From: Paenibacillus sp. MAEPY2 | GTDB taxonomy: Bacteria > Bacillota > Bacilli > Paenibacillales > Paenibacillaceae | Assembly (NCBI RefSeq): GCF_000499205.1 | Contig: NZ_AWUK01000029.1 | Location: 1 to 61,585, forward strand | DNA length: 61,585 nt | Direction of reading: 5' to 3' | In this document: positions 35,816 to 44,229 of the stretch, piece by piece | How the letters are laid out: each line of letters begins with the position of its first letter | How positions within the stretch are numbered: position 1 is the stretch's first letter | The notes under the pieces: generated by a model | The model's database searches: none | The model's input: the letters and a program-made list of their open reading frames with translations, nothing else | Told to the model about the DNA's origin: nothing | Translations under genes and position numbers: made by a program

Positions 35816-36751
35816 TTATGCCTCAGAATAAAGGCCTGTTGATAAATATCGTTCCCCTGTATCCGGGAATAGAACAACTATACTTTTATTTTTATTCTCT
35901 GGCCTTTTTGCAATTTTTACTGCTGCATAAGCAGCAGCACCAGACGAAATTCCAACTAATAATCCTTCGGATTTAGCTAACAAATGCGCTGTTTCAAAAG
36001 CATCTTCATTTCTCACCTGTACGATCTCATCAACTACAGATCTATTAAAATTGTCTGGAACAAAACCGGCACCAATTCCTTGAATTGAATGCACTCCTTT
36101 AGTCCCTCCAGAGAGTACCGGGGAATCCGAAGGCTCTACAGCTATAATTTCCACATTTTCTTTCCTTTGTTTAAGTGCTTCACCAACTCCAGATATGGTT
36201 CCGCCTGTACCCACTCCACCAATAAAAATATCCACTTTGCCTTCAGTATCTCTCCAAATCTCTTCTGCGGTTGTTACCTTATGTACTTGTGGATTTGCTG
36301 GATTTTTAAACTGTTGAGGTATAAATGAATTAGGAATTGCAGCTGCTATTTCTTCAGCCTTTTTGATGGCTCCAGACATTCCTTCTGTGGCAGGTGTAAG
36401 AACTAGTTCTGCTCCCAAAGCGATCAAAAGCTTCCTACGTTCTACACTGAAACTCTCAGGAAGTGTTATGATTAATCTGTATCCTAATGCTGCAGCTGCA
36501 AAAGCAAGCCCTACACCTGTATTTCCGCTCGTCGGTTCTATTATCACTGAATTTTGGTTAATTAAGCCTTTCTCTTCAGCGTCTTTAATCATTCCATATC
36601 CGATTCTATCTTTTACACTACCTGCTGGATTAAAGTATTCCAATTTGGCAATGATTTTCGCCTCAACTTGGTACTTTCTCGCTAAATTAGAAAGCTCCAA
36701 TAGTGGTGTATTACCAATCAGATCTGTGAGGTTCTTCGCGATATTAGCCAT
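35816..36751 (-). CDS. cysK: Cysteine synthase (O-acetylserine sulfhydrylase)
   Basis: A 311-residue PLP enzyme that makes cysteine from O-acetylserine and sulfide. The PLP lysine is K47 in NPAGSVKDR, the substrate loop is PTSGNTG, the phosphate loop is GVGTGGTISG, and GISSGAA completes the site. TTTGGAGG precedes the ATG. It stands alone among accessory genes and is AT-rich, so it may be an additional copy acquired with the region. No T-box leader is visible upstream. Confidence 0.93.
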   Translation of the reverse strand: MANIAKNLTDLIGNTPLLELSNLARKYQVEAKIIAKLEYFNPAGSVKDRIGYGMIKDAEEKGLINQNSVIIEPTSGNTGVGLAFAAAALGYRLIITLPESFSVERRKLLIALGAELVLTPATEGMSGAIKKAEEIAAAIPNSFIPQQFKNPANPQVHKVTTAEEIWRDTEGKVDIFIGGVGTGGTISGVGEALKQRKENVEIIAVEPSDSPVLSGGTKGVHSIQGIGAGFVPDNFNRSVVDEIVQVRNEDAFETAHLLAKSEGLLVGISSGAAAYAAVKIAKRPENKNKSIVVLFPDTGERYLSTGLYSEA

Positions 36752-36829
36752 TTTTTTATACCTCCAAAATACATTTCATACTAAAATAGTTGGTTTTAAT
36801 ATCACGTTATCACGTATGGTAAAAAAATA

Positions 36830-36901
36830 CAACTGTTGAACTTCTACTTTACGACACAGGGAAGTTCGAGCTATTAGACTGAGCGTGAAACTTTGTTATA
36901 G
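36830..36901 (-). repeat. attC-like intergenic element A
   Basis: Follows the GNAT gene at 36924. In gene orientation it starts CTATAACAAAGTTTCACGC (left end, 36883-36901) and contains an inner hairpin GAACTTC / GAAGTTC (36838-36867), ending near CAACAGTTG. The left end matches other copies in the ATAACA block and ACGC; the right end is degenerate. Confidence 0.5.
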
Positions 36902-36923
36902 AATCCCCCTCTAAAAATAGAAT

Positions 36924-37400
36924 TCAAAGTTCCAATACGGTTATGAGCTCGTCGTGGCACACTTCACCATTTTCATGGAATCCAAAGCCCTCATATAGCT
37001 TTTTGGCAGCCAAGTTATCAGGACTATATGGAATCCAACAATAACGTGCAGGTCCAGCTGGGAAAGTTCGAATAAACTCCAATATTTTCTTAAATGCTTC
37101 ACGACCATAGCCCATGCTCTGGTGCTGTTTATCAATCATCAGTCGCAAAATACAATAGCTATTATCAGCAATGACAGGAAGATCATAACCTGTGATTCCA
37201 TAAGTTATCATGACAAAACCTACGGGTTGTTCATCTGCGTAAATCGCAAGCGGGAATGGGGTGCCACCATTGGTTGCCAGGACATAACATGATGCTACGC
37301 TTGAAAGATTCGAAGCAACATATTGTCGCTGTTCTTCTGAAACTTCCAAGTTAAATATAGAACGTCGGTTATCTAGTGTTATTTTTCTGAGCGTAATCAT
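36924..37400 (-). CDS. GNAT acetyltransferase, BltD/spermidine-acetyltransferase-like
   Basis: A 158-residue GNAT protein. The N-terminal MITLRKITLDNRR followed by SEEQRQYVASN is the pattern of the BltD-type spermine/spermidine acetyltransferase group. Motif A is LRLMIDKQHQSMGYGREAFK and motif B is NLAAKKLYEGFGF. The ATG at 37400 follows GAGGAGAG. Two relatives occur at 41727 and 45757, and a 50-bp remnant of this subfamily lies at about 41,542. Confidence 0.82.
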   Translation of the reverse strand: MITLRKITLDNRRSIFNLEVSEEQRQYVASNLSSVASCYVLATNGGTPFPLAIYADEQPVGFVMITYGITGYDLPVIADNSYCILRLMIDKQHQSMGYGREAFKKILEFIRTFPAGPARYCWIPYSPDNLAAKKLYEGFGFHENGEVCHDELITVLEL

Positions 37401-37461
37401 GTGTATTCTCTCCTCATCAAACATCATAGTTTAAGCGTTTTCATGATAATACCCAGTTATC

Positions 37462-38016
37462 TTACTTGAACTTCTTTCTCATATACAAAGCTATTTCTTC
37501 GTTTTTGCTCGGATTATTTGAATATAGTGATACATCAATTCCTTCTATTTGATAACCACATTGTATGTAAAAATGAATGGCTGGAACATTCGTATTCTGG
37601 GTTTCTAACGTGATAGCTCTGAAGCCTTGTTCCTGAGCAATCTCATTCACTTTATTGATCAGCAGCCTCCCATATCCTTTTCTTATGTATGTCTCATTAA
37701 CCTGCAAATGCCATATCATCAGCGTATTATTCCAATGTTGTGGTTCTGAAATGGCGAGCGCTATGATTTTCCCATCTATAAATATTCCATAAGAAAATCC
37801 CATTTTTATGATTTCTTCATATCGTTCCAAATCTTCTGTACTGTTCAATTCTTCTTTTTCGTAAATGTCATCCAAATTTATTAACGTTAAATGCATACTT
37901 AAGGAGCCTTGCATCTCTTCTTTGGTAAGATCATATTTTTGAGTGGATTTATATGCAAAGCTTCCAAGTTGAAGCCAATCTTCATTGGATAGAGTCTCTA
38001 TTTTTTTGATATCCAT
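37462..38016 (-). CDS. GNAT-family N-acetyltransferase
   Basis: A 184-residue GNAT protein. Motif A is LQVNETYIRKGYGRLLINKV (about 108-127), followed by ITLETQNTNVPAIHFYIQCGY, the motif B helix. Substrate unknown. GGGGTG precedes the ATG. Only 61 bp separates its stop from the BltD-like gene downstream; the stop codon runs into a GATAACTGGG stretch that may be a degenerate repeat end. Confidence 0.83.
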   Translation of the reverse strand: MDIKKIETLSNEDWLQLGSFAYKSTQKYDLTKEEMQGSLSMHLTLINLDDIYEKEELNSTEDLERYEEIIKMGFSYGIFIDGKIIALAISEPQHWNNTLMIWHLQVNETYIRKGYGRLLINKVNEIAQEQGFRAITLETQNTNVPAIHFYIQCGYQIEGIDVSLYSNNPSKNEEIALYMRKKFK

Positions 38017-38170
38017 TACATCACCCCAGAAATATATATTTCAGCGACCAGCACACAACTTGTTTTATACATAACTGTTATATCTCTTCTTTCGACTTTA
38101 ATTTTCCATTTTCCTGCATTTCTACTTTATATCCCATCTATCTACTATAATTCATCGCCAGGAGCACCTT

Positions 38171-38205
38171 GAAAATCCCGTCGGGTCGGACCCGACAGGA
38201 TTTCA
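38171..38205 (-). terminator. Intrinsic terminator after the CE4 gene
   Basis: Near-perfect stem AAATCCCGTCGGGTC / GACCCGACAGGATTT, T-rich on the minus strand after the stem. Confidence 0.8.
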
Positions 38206-38265
38206 TTTGAATACATATCCTATCTTAAATCAAAAATTCTAGATTAGTTTAACCACTCTGATTAT

Positions 38266-39330
38266 TCAGTTAATCTCTAAATAGTCGATATATACATCCC
38301 ATGTTCCGTCATCAGCGGTTACAACGAGTTGAATCTCCTGGTTTCCGGTCCCATGGCTGATATTGTTAAGGGTGTAAACCGCGGGACTGCTTCCTCCGAA
38401 GTAAAAGGTTCCCTTCGTTTGGCTGCCAATCTTCAAATCGACTCGGGCCATATTGGAATTATTCGAAGCACCACGGAGTGAGAAATTATGAGTGCCGCTT
38501 GCAAAATACTGTGTGTATTTGACCAAATCATTATTGGCGTAAAGAACAACTCCGTTAAACGGCGAGCTAATATTACCAGTATACTGGCCGCCTTTGGTCA
38601 TATTCTCGGCTTCCACTTTCGTCCCGGTACTTGGAGGAATGGTTGTACCACCGTCAGGCGCGATAGCCCGGCCAGTGCTCGAAGAGATCATACCGGAGCA
38701 AAGACCACGGCTCTTCAGGTTTTGTGCTATCTGCGGAATCGCTTGCAATGTCGTTTGATACTGGTCATGCATCAGAATAACGTCACCGTTTTGCATTCTG
38801 TTTATGGCAGCTACGATCTGGGCGGTGGAGGCGCCATTCCAGTCCTGAGAATCCACGTTCCACAACACTTCGGTTAAACCATTTTGGCTGAGGACAGATT
38901 TTAGAGTAGCATTGGTCGCGCCGTAAGGCGGACGGAAAAACTTCGGTGAACTTCCGGTTATCGACTGGATGGTCTGCTGTGTCCGGGTGATTTCCGATGA
39001 CATCTGGGAGCTGCTCAATGTCGTCATATCAGGATGCGTATAGGAGTGGTTGCCGATCCACATGCCTGCTGCCACCTGTGCGCTGACAAGAGATTGATTA
39101 TTTTGGGCGCTTTGCCCTACATTAAACATCGTAGCCCGCAGACCTGCCTGCTTTAACGCATTGAGCACGTTTGTTGTGTTGCCGCTGGGGCCATCATCAA
39201 ACGTCAGGCCTACATAACCGTTTGGACAGTTGGCATCGGCGGCGCTGACGGTAGGCATCACCGGTATGGAGAACAACGTGCTAAAGAGTGCAACAGACAT
39301 TGCTGCCTTTACCAGTTTGGCTTTGAACAT
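38266..39330 (-). CDS. Secreted CE4 polysaccharide deacetylase with CBM36-like module
   Basis: A 354-residue exported enzyme: signal peptide (1-31), NodB deacetylase domain with T-F-D-D-G-P (D45, D46), metal histidines H95 and H99 in HSYTH and RPPYG (133-137), a Thr/Pro-rich linker, then a C-terminal CBM36-like module (about 232-354, VEAENMTKGGQYTG, YVDYLEI-type end). CBM36 binds xylan with calcium, which favours an acetylxylan esterase over a chitin deacetylase. The ATG at 39330 follows AAAGGAGG. A cre-like box lies upstream. Confidence 0.85.
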   Translation of the reverse strand: MFKAKLVKAAMSVALFSTLFSIPVMPTVSAADANCPNGYVGLTFDDGPSGNTTNVLNALKQAGLRATMFNVGQSAQNNQSLVSAQVAAGMWIGNHSYTHPDMTTLSSSQMSSEITRTQQTIQSITGSSPKFFRPPYGATNATLKSVLSQNGLTEVLWNVDSQDWNGASTAQIVAAINRMQNGDVILMHDQYQTTLQAIPQIAQNLKSRGLCSGMISSSTGRAIAPDGGTTIPPSTGTKVEAENMTKGGQYTGNISSPFNGVVLYANNDLVKYTQYFASGTHNFSLRGASNNSNMARVDLKIGSQTKGTFYFGGSSPAVYTLNNISHGTGNQEIQLVVTADDGTWDVYIDYLEIN

Positions 39331-39452
39331 TATAAATTCCTCCTTTAAACTTAATAACAATATCGTTGTTCGCTTCACTCCCAACCGTTTAACCTCTTTA
39401 CTACGCTCTAGGAAGTTGACCTTCTCTCTTTCATACGATTACCAACTCTAAA

Positions 39453-39466
39453 AAAAAGCGCTTTCA
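39453..39466 (-). promoter_or_regulatory. cre-like site upstream of the CE4 deacetylase
   Basis: TGAAAGCGCTTTTT on the minus strand, 123 bp upstream of the start. It matches the CcpA catabolite-repression consensus at all but one position, fitting glucose repression of a xylan-acting enzyme. Confidence 0.5.
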
Positions 39467-39597
39467 TAATTTGATATTGTATGCCTCGTTTCGTGTATGT
39501 AAGCAGTTCCTTCCAGATGGATACAGTATAAACGATATGTATATTTAAAGTAAATTCAATTTAAACCAAATTATTCTATTTTTTCAACTTGTCGCTA

Positions 39598-39710
39598 TTA
39601 TTCCCCTTGGCCCCTATGAACTTGTGGAAAAGGCTCCTTGGACTCTAACTTCTTCTCCAGCTTCTCTTTGGTAAACCAAGGGGCATGTGCTTCTATGAGA
39701 ACCCTCGCTT
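39598..39710 (-). pseudogene. Possible 3' gene remnant, unidentified
   Basis: In the 418-bp gap upstream of the CE4 gene, one minus-strand frame reads about 36 coding-like residues (ARVLIEAHAPWFTKEKL, then ESKEPFPQ) to tandem TAA TAG stops, with no start codon upstream. It looks like the end of a deleted gene. Family not recognised; chance coding is possible. Confidence 0.3.
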
Positions 39711-39748
39711 CATTTCAAGTCAAGCCATATCTTGAATAAAAGGCAGGC

Positions 39749-40288
39749 TTATGTTGCTACGACATGCTGCATTTCTTCACTGCCTGTTAGAAAGCCTGCT
39801 CGCTCCACATAATATAAATCATAGATCTGTTCGGCATAATTTATCGATTCATATATCTCCGGGTATATATCATTTGCTAATTTGACATACGGTAATTTTC
39901 CAACCGCTTTGTTGGATCGGATGTTTTGTTTGCGAATTTTCAGAAATACCGTTTCAATTTCATATTGCAGAAACAATTCTGCAAAGAAGGCTTCCTTTGC
40001 TCGTTGGTTGTAGCCTTTTCCAAAATAAGGAGCTCCAATCCAAGTGGCAAGAAACCCCGTCTTATTATCGATTTGATATAGATCAATGGTACCGATGGGA
40101 TGTCCCAGCTCATTAAGGATCGTTCTTGAAATACATATGTTTTGCTCTTCTTCAACAACCACCTGCTTGGTTACGAATAAATATTCTTCATAAGATCGGC
40201 ACTTATGACGAACATAAGGAAAAACTGCGGGGTCCAGCATTAAATCATACAGTGAGTGGCATTCGTGCAAGTCTCGTTTTTTTAACAT
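39749..40288 (-). CDS. GNAT acetyltransferase, RimJ/RimL-like
   Basis: A 179-residue GNAT_3-type protein. The domain opens with LHECHSLYDLMLDPAVFPYV, has the strand GHPIGTIDLYQID and motif A as GAPYFGKGYNQRAKEAFF (about 92-109). Members acetylate protein N-termini or small amines. AGGTGG precedes the ATG. Confidence 0.82.
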   Translation of the reverse strand: MLKKRDLHECHSLYDLMLDPAVFPYVRHKCRSYEEYLFVTKQVVVEEEQNICISRTILNELGHPIGTIDLYQIDNKTGFLATWIGAPYFGKGYNQRAKEAFFAELFLQYEIETVFLKIRKQNIRSNKAVGKLPYVKLANDIYPEIYESINYAEQIYDLYYVERAGFLTGSEEMQHVVAT

Positions 40289-40458
40289 TTAAACGACCAC
40301 CTAGTCCTTTTAGTTCGCTGAGTCAAACAAACTAAGTATATAAAAGGACTTGTGGAATTTAATGAATTCTATATTGCTTTTATGTAAAATTCATCATAGA
40401 AATGTTTTCCACATCATTTGGCTGGACACTTCACGCGCCGCCCCAATGAGGGGTGCTG

Positions 40459-40971
40459 TTAATTTTCATTTTTGAATCTGTTTTCCAGTTCCTTAACAAA
40501 TACCTCGATGGGATCCTTATAATCAATTGGTTTGTAGATTATTCTATTAGTCCATTGGTGTCGTATGGCCTCGTCTCTCAAATCATCGTTTTCATGCTGA
40601 ATCGTATTCAAAATCAGCATCATTTCATTCATCGTGCCTATAACATTCCTGCTATCCGTTTTTGTAATTACCTCTTCACTACATTCTTTTATATATGAAT
40701 TAGCTAACGCTTCAGGAATTTGTTCAACGGCAAAATAATCTTGCAAATGATTTACAAAAACCTCTTTTAGTTTATTGGCTTGATTCGTTCGAATTCCGGT
40801 TACCGTTAAACTCAATCTAGAAAAATCATTCATAAACACATAATGTTTTTTGCCATATAGCTTAAAGAAATTGACATGCCAACTAAAGAAAGCATCTGCA
40901 GGCTGCTCGATTATTTCAGGTTTCACATTCAAATCCTTTAATGTGTCTTTCGTTGCTTTAAAAATTATCAT
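40459..40971 (-). CDS. Protein of unknown function, possibly DUF6933
   Basis: A 170-residue soluble protein beginning MIIFKATKDTLKDL, with DAFFSWHVNFFKLYGKKHYV (about 25-44) and a second helical half. The first segment resembles the DUF6933 domain of plasmid and chromosomal proteins in Firmicutes; this is recalled, not checked. The ATG at 40971 follows AAAGGA. A CCCC/GGGG stem-loop lies directly after its stop. Confidence 0.5.
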   Translation of the reverse strand: MIIFKATKDTLKDLNVKPEIIEQPADAFFSWHVNFFKLYGKKHYVFMNDFSRLSLTVTGIRTNQANKLKEVFVNHLQDYFAVEQIPEALANSYIKECSEEVITKTDSRNVIGTMNEMMLILNTIQHENDDLRDEAIRHQWTNRIIYKPIDYKDPIEVFVKELENRFKNEN

Positions 40972-41092
40972 GAATCTTGTTCCTTTCATTTTAGCTTTCT
41001 CATCAATATTAATAACAACATTTCATGCGTCGGGATAAAATTTTTGGTTCGAGGAAACATTAATTATACCACTTATCCCAGGGAGTGATGTG

Positions 41093-41440
41093 ATGCTGTA
41101 CCTTATCAGCTTGGTGCTCATGTTTACAGGCTTAGCCTGTATCAATATTATTTTTTCATATCAGAGCAAGCATATCGACCCTCAATTCTGGTCTACGTTT
41201 AAATTCCATCTTTGGATGCTGCCTTTATTCTTCGCAGCTAATCTGAGTGTCGGATATGGCGTCAAGTTTGGTATGAAAGCCGCCAGCCAACTGGGCTATG
41301 TCCTGATTATTGCCAAATGCATGGAAGTGCTCATCTCCATATGGATGGGGTACTGGTTTATGAAGGAAATCCCTTCATGGAAAACGTGGGTTGGTCTTGC
41401 GGTCATCATTATTGGTGTTGTTCTGGTTAAGCAGAAATAG
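41093..41440 (+). CDS. SMR/EmrE-like small membrane protein
   Basis: A 115-residue protein with four hydrophobic helices and the length of small multidrug resistance proteins. The last helix SWKTWVGLAVIIIGVVLV resembles SMR helix 4 and the preceding EVLISIWMGYWFMKE resembles helix 3. The usual SMR glutamate in helix 1 is not obvious, so it may be a divergent DMT relative. GGGAG lies seven bases before the ATG. It is the only plus-strand gene after 23 kb. Confidence 0.6.
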   Translation: MLYLISLVLMFTGLACINIIFSYQSKHIDPQFWSTFKFHLWMLPLFFAANLSVGYGVKFGMKAASQLGYVLIIAKCMEVLISIWMGYWFMKEIPSWKTWVGLAVIIIGVVLVKQK

Positions 41441-41541
41441 AAGTCAGTTACAAGTGCTTTCATCTGCTTAAATGCAAATGAAAGGAAGGGCTTCAAGGGT
41501 AAAAGACCTAACACGATGCCACACTTGAAAACTTGATGCAT

Positions 41542-41594
41542 CATATTGTTGCTGCCTTTAAGTTAAATATGGAACATCGGTTATCAAGTGTTGG
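41542..41594 (-). pseudogene. Remnant of a BltD-like GNAT gene
   Basis: A 33-base stretch (41561-41593 region) differs at only three positions from codons 7-17 of the GNAT gene at 36924-37400 (compare 37349-37380), and the preceding CATATTGT-CGCTG block also matches after a short deletion. It is the 5' end of a lost paralogue. The rest of 41,441-41,726 shows no gene. Confidence 0.6.
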
Positions 41595-41726
41595 ATATCG
41601 TTGGTTGAAACCTTTTTCCAGTGTGGAATCCCCAATCCTTGTAGCAAGAAAACCTATCATCAAGTCGAGATGTTTTCCATACGGTTTTACTCAGGCGGGG
41701 CTGAGATTGGGACCTCTCTCGATAAA

Positions 41727-42200
41727 TTAAAATAGGAACCTATATACAATTTCATCATCATATACATCTCCGGTCTCAGCAAATCCCATTTTTTCGTAAA
41801 GCTTTCTTGCAACTTCATTATCTGAACATACCGTTAAATTCAAACATTTGCTATGGACATAGTTCTCTCTGATATATCTAATTACCGAATCTATCGTTGC
41901 TTTTCCATATCCCTTACCTTGATAACTTACATCGATCATAAAACCATTTAACCAATAGGACCAAGCTGTTGTTTCATCTACTGTAATCATGACAAAACCC
42001 ACTAAGTTATCCTCCGTATTATATATACAAAATGGCAGATACTTGTACTCATCCCCATCTGGACGAATGTGCACTTTTGCTAGAGACACGGCTACTGATG
42101 GAACATAATGACTTTGATTGGCTTGAACTTGTAAGTTTAATGCATCTTTCCAGTTCTCTCTTGTTGTAGGTATTAATCTGATCACAATAAAATCACTCAT
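41727..42200 (-). CDS. GNAT acetyltransferase, BltD/spermidine-acetyltransferase-like
   Basis: A 157-residue GNAT protein with the subfamily opening VIRLIPTTRENWKDALNLQV and SHYVPSVAVSLAKV. Motif A is MIDVSYQGKGYGKATIDSVI and motif B is DNEVARKLYEKMGF. It is the second of three paralogues in the region. The ribosome site is weak. The stop codon of the neighbouring APH-type gene lies 21 bp upstream, so they may share a transcript. Confidence 0.83.
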   Translation of the reverse strand: MSDFIVIRLIPTTRENWKDALNLQVQANQSHYVPSVAVSLAKVHIRPDGDEYKYLPFCIYNTEDNLVGFVMITVDETTAWSYWLNGFMIDVSYQGKGYGKATIDSVIRYIRENYVHSKCLNLTVCSDNEVARKLYEKMGFAETGDVYDDEIVYRFLF

Positions 42201-42221
42201 TCCGTTTCATTTTTTAGTCGA

Positions 42222-43019
42222 TTAACTCCAGTCATCGAAATGCTTCTCAAGAAACTTTGCTTCCTTCTCATAATGAGCCAAATGACCCTCTTCGATCATT
42301 TTGATAAAAGCAGTCTCCCCAGACGCAGCCCGATCAGATAATGTAGTACACATGAAATGAATTCGAGAAACCACCCATTCCTTCAGATCTGTCGGCACGT
42401 CCATACCATAAGCATTAAAAAATAACGCTATACGTCTTTTCCGTTCAGATGCATGATCGTGTTTGTGATATGGAACGACTTCCCTTTCATCTTTACCCGG
42501 TGAAAAGCCTGCTAGCGGAACAGAGGTATACAAGCTGTAAACGATATCCCATATACGCGGACCAGGCCCTGCCATGTCAAAATCAATGATTCCTACAGGA
42601 AGTCGATCTTTAAACACAACGTTATACAAAGCAAAATCGTTATGGCAGACCACTTCTTCAAGTGAAGATGTTTTTGGAAAGTTATTGGAAGACTCGGTAC
42701 TTGTAATAAATCCCACTGTAGCATCATGATAGCCTTTTAAAAGTCTCGCTACTTCTTTTAGGGTCTCATCCGACCACATATAACTTTCCATCTCAGGATA
42801 ATCATTTCCCGGCACTTCACCATCCAGGTAAGAAAGAATCTCTCTACCCTGCTCATCTGCTCCCAAATATCTAGGGGAATGCGCATAGCCCACCTTTTCA
42901 AGGTACAAAAGCAATTCATATACATACAGATTCGGTATTGCTTCACGCCGAACGGTGCTCCCAACCTTTACAACCTTGTTCACATTGCCTCCGTTAAGAA
43001 TCTCCTCGTGTTCCCGCAA
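42222..43019 (-). CDS. Aminoglycoside-phosphotransferase-fold kinase
   Basis: A 265-residue protein of the APH/choline kinase superfamily. The catalytic Brenner motif is C-H126-N-D128-F-A-L-Y-N133 and the DFG-like metal aspartate is D146 in IIDFD. The N-terminal nucleotide lobe (VVKVGSTVRRE) is reduced. A substitution of G by N in the H-G-D motif is unusual. The substrate may be an antibiotic or a cell metabolite. TTG start after TAGGAGGAG. Confidence 0.8.
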   Translation of the reverse strand: MREHEEILNGGNVNKVVKVGSTVRREAIPNLYVYELLLYLEKVGYAHSPRYLGADEQGREILSYLDGEVPGNDYPEMESYMWSDETLKEVARLLKGYHDATVGFITSTESSNNFPKTSSLEEVVCHNDFALYNVVFKDRLPVGIIDFDMAGPGPRIWDIVYSLYTSVPLAGFSPGKDEREVVPYHKHDHASERKRRIALFFNAYGMDVPTDLKEWVVSRIHFMCTTLSDRAASGETAFIKMIEEGHLAHYEKEAKFLEKHFDDWS

Positions 43020-43031
43020 AATAAACTCCTC

Positions 43032-43310
43032 CTATGTTCGGTTTTGGGTATATCTATTGGTTTTATCCTTTCTGGAACTCCCCGGAAATCCGGAAACCAA
43101 TAGTACAAATCCGACGAAAAATAAGAAATATACGAGTATACCCGTAAAACCATTATCACTTGCTGGTATTAACTCACGCGCTTTCCCACCTGAAGCATAA
43201 CCAGCTTCTACTATTGCAATGGATATTCTATCCGAAATTCTATCTAGGGTAGAAATAAAAACGCTGCTAACCATAAGAACCGCACCCAGGATTTTATTTG
43301 TATTGTTCAT
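43032..43310 (-). CDS. Small membrane protein, two spans
   Basis: A 92-residue protein with two hydrophobic segments (about 7-20 and 56-72) and a basic C-terminus. AGGAGG precedes the ATG and it lies 12 bp upstream of the APH-type gene. No family recognised. Confidence 0.55.
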   Translation of the reverse strand: MNNTNKILGAVLMVSSVFISTLDRISDRISIAIVEAGYASGGKARELIPASDNGFTGILVYFLFFVGFVLLVSGFPGSSRKDKTNRYTQNRT

Positions 43311-43376
43311 GAGCTGCCTCCTATTTCCGTTTATGATTATAATCCATTTTTAATGCCAAGCCTCGTCAACTGGTTC

Positions 43377-44183
43377 TTATCTTTCAGACCACGCGGTTCG
43401 GATGTATCCCAACTTCATTCCAACATGCTCCATATTTCGATGGCTTTGTGATAAAAAAGAACATTGCCCCACCACTAGGTTACATTCCTTATTCATGGCT
43501 TCCGTTATTCTTCTATTCAAAAGCTGCTGATGTACACCCTGATTTCTAAACTCAGGTAATGTTGCTGCAAAGGTTAAGGACGCCTTTTGATTTTTAATAA
43601 ACAGAACGCTTACCGCTACGGGGATCTCATTGACATATGCGATGTAAAACTTCCATCCTGGACGATGATAAAGAACCTTATTATTCTGCGCGACATAAGG
43701 TATACCGTCATCCGACATACCGGTCCCCCTGCAATGGATGGTCGCATATAGCTCGAATTGATCCTCTTCAAGTTCTTGAATTCGGATATGATCTGATTGA
43801 TTCCTATTGTCTTCAGGTTTGATGATCAGGGATGAATGAAATCCCGATGCATACATACCAAAGTCGGTTAAGCGTTTCAAGAATCTCTGATCCACCACAG
43901 ATGGAATAACTTCGACCTGAACCTTTCGATCTCGCTGTCTATAAAAATCAATGATAGCATCCATGTGTTCCATATCATTATTTGTTAAGCCCTTCACCGT
44001 ATTAAAAGTGGGCCAAGGCATGGTCTTACTATAGAAACAGATGGCATTTCCAAATTGCTGAATCTCAATTCCTTCCGGATTGTTTTCCCGACCTTGTATA
44101 GCAAGCATGCGATCTGTCATATAATCGATTTCAGAGATTTCAATTTCTTTAATTAAATCTAAGGATGGAATCAGTGGATTCAT
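43377..44183 (-). CDS. GNAT-family N-acetyltransferase
   Basis: A 268-residue protein with a long N-terminal region and a C-terminal GNAT domain. Motif A is AATLPEFRNQGVHQQLLNRRI (about 209-229), followed by CNLVVGQCSFLSQSHRNMEHVGM. Substrate unknown. TTTGGAGG precedes the ATG. Confidence 0.8.
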   Translation of the reverse strand: MNPLIPSLDLIKEIEISEIDYMTDRMLAIQGRENNPEGIEIQQFGNAICFYSKTMPWPTFNTVKGLTNNDMEHMDAIIDFYRQRDRKVQVEVIPSVVDQRFLKRLTDFGMYASGFHSSLIIKPEDNRNQSDHIRIQELEEDQFELYATIHCRGTGMSDDGIPYVAQNNKVLYHRPGWKFYIAYVNEIPVAVSVLFIKNQKASLTFAATLPEFRNQGVHQQLLNRRITEAMNKECNLVVGQCSFLSQSHRNMEHVGMKLGYIRTAWSER

Positions 44184-44229
44184 ATCTTTACCTCCAAATA
44201 AAATTATGGGAACTCTATTTTAATTTCCA

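Noticed and set aside
36752..36923. T-box or S-box riboswitch in front of cysK
   Set aside because: No T-box sequence, specifier stem or SAM-I-like core is visible. Only an attC-like element and an AT-rich promoter region are present.
38060..38085. ATAACAGTTAT palindrome upstream of a GNAT gene as a further repeat end
   Set aside because: It lacks the flanking A/T block and a partner right end and lies upstream of, not behind, a gene. Probably chance in AT-rich DNA.
40440..40470. CCCC/GGGG stem-loop after the gene at 40459 as an attC-like element
   Set aside because: Starts TTAACAGC rather than ATAACA and has no matching right end; better read as a simple stem-loop.
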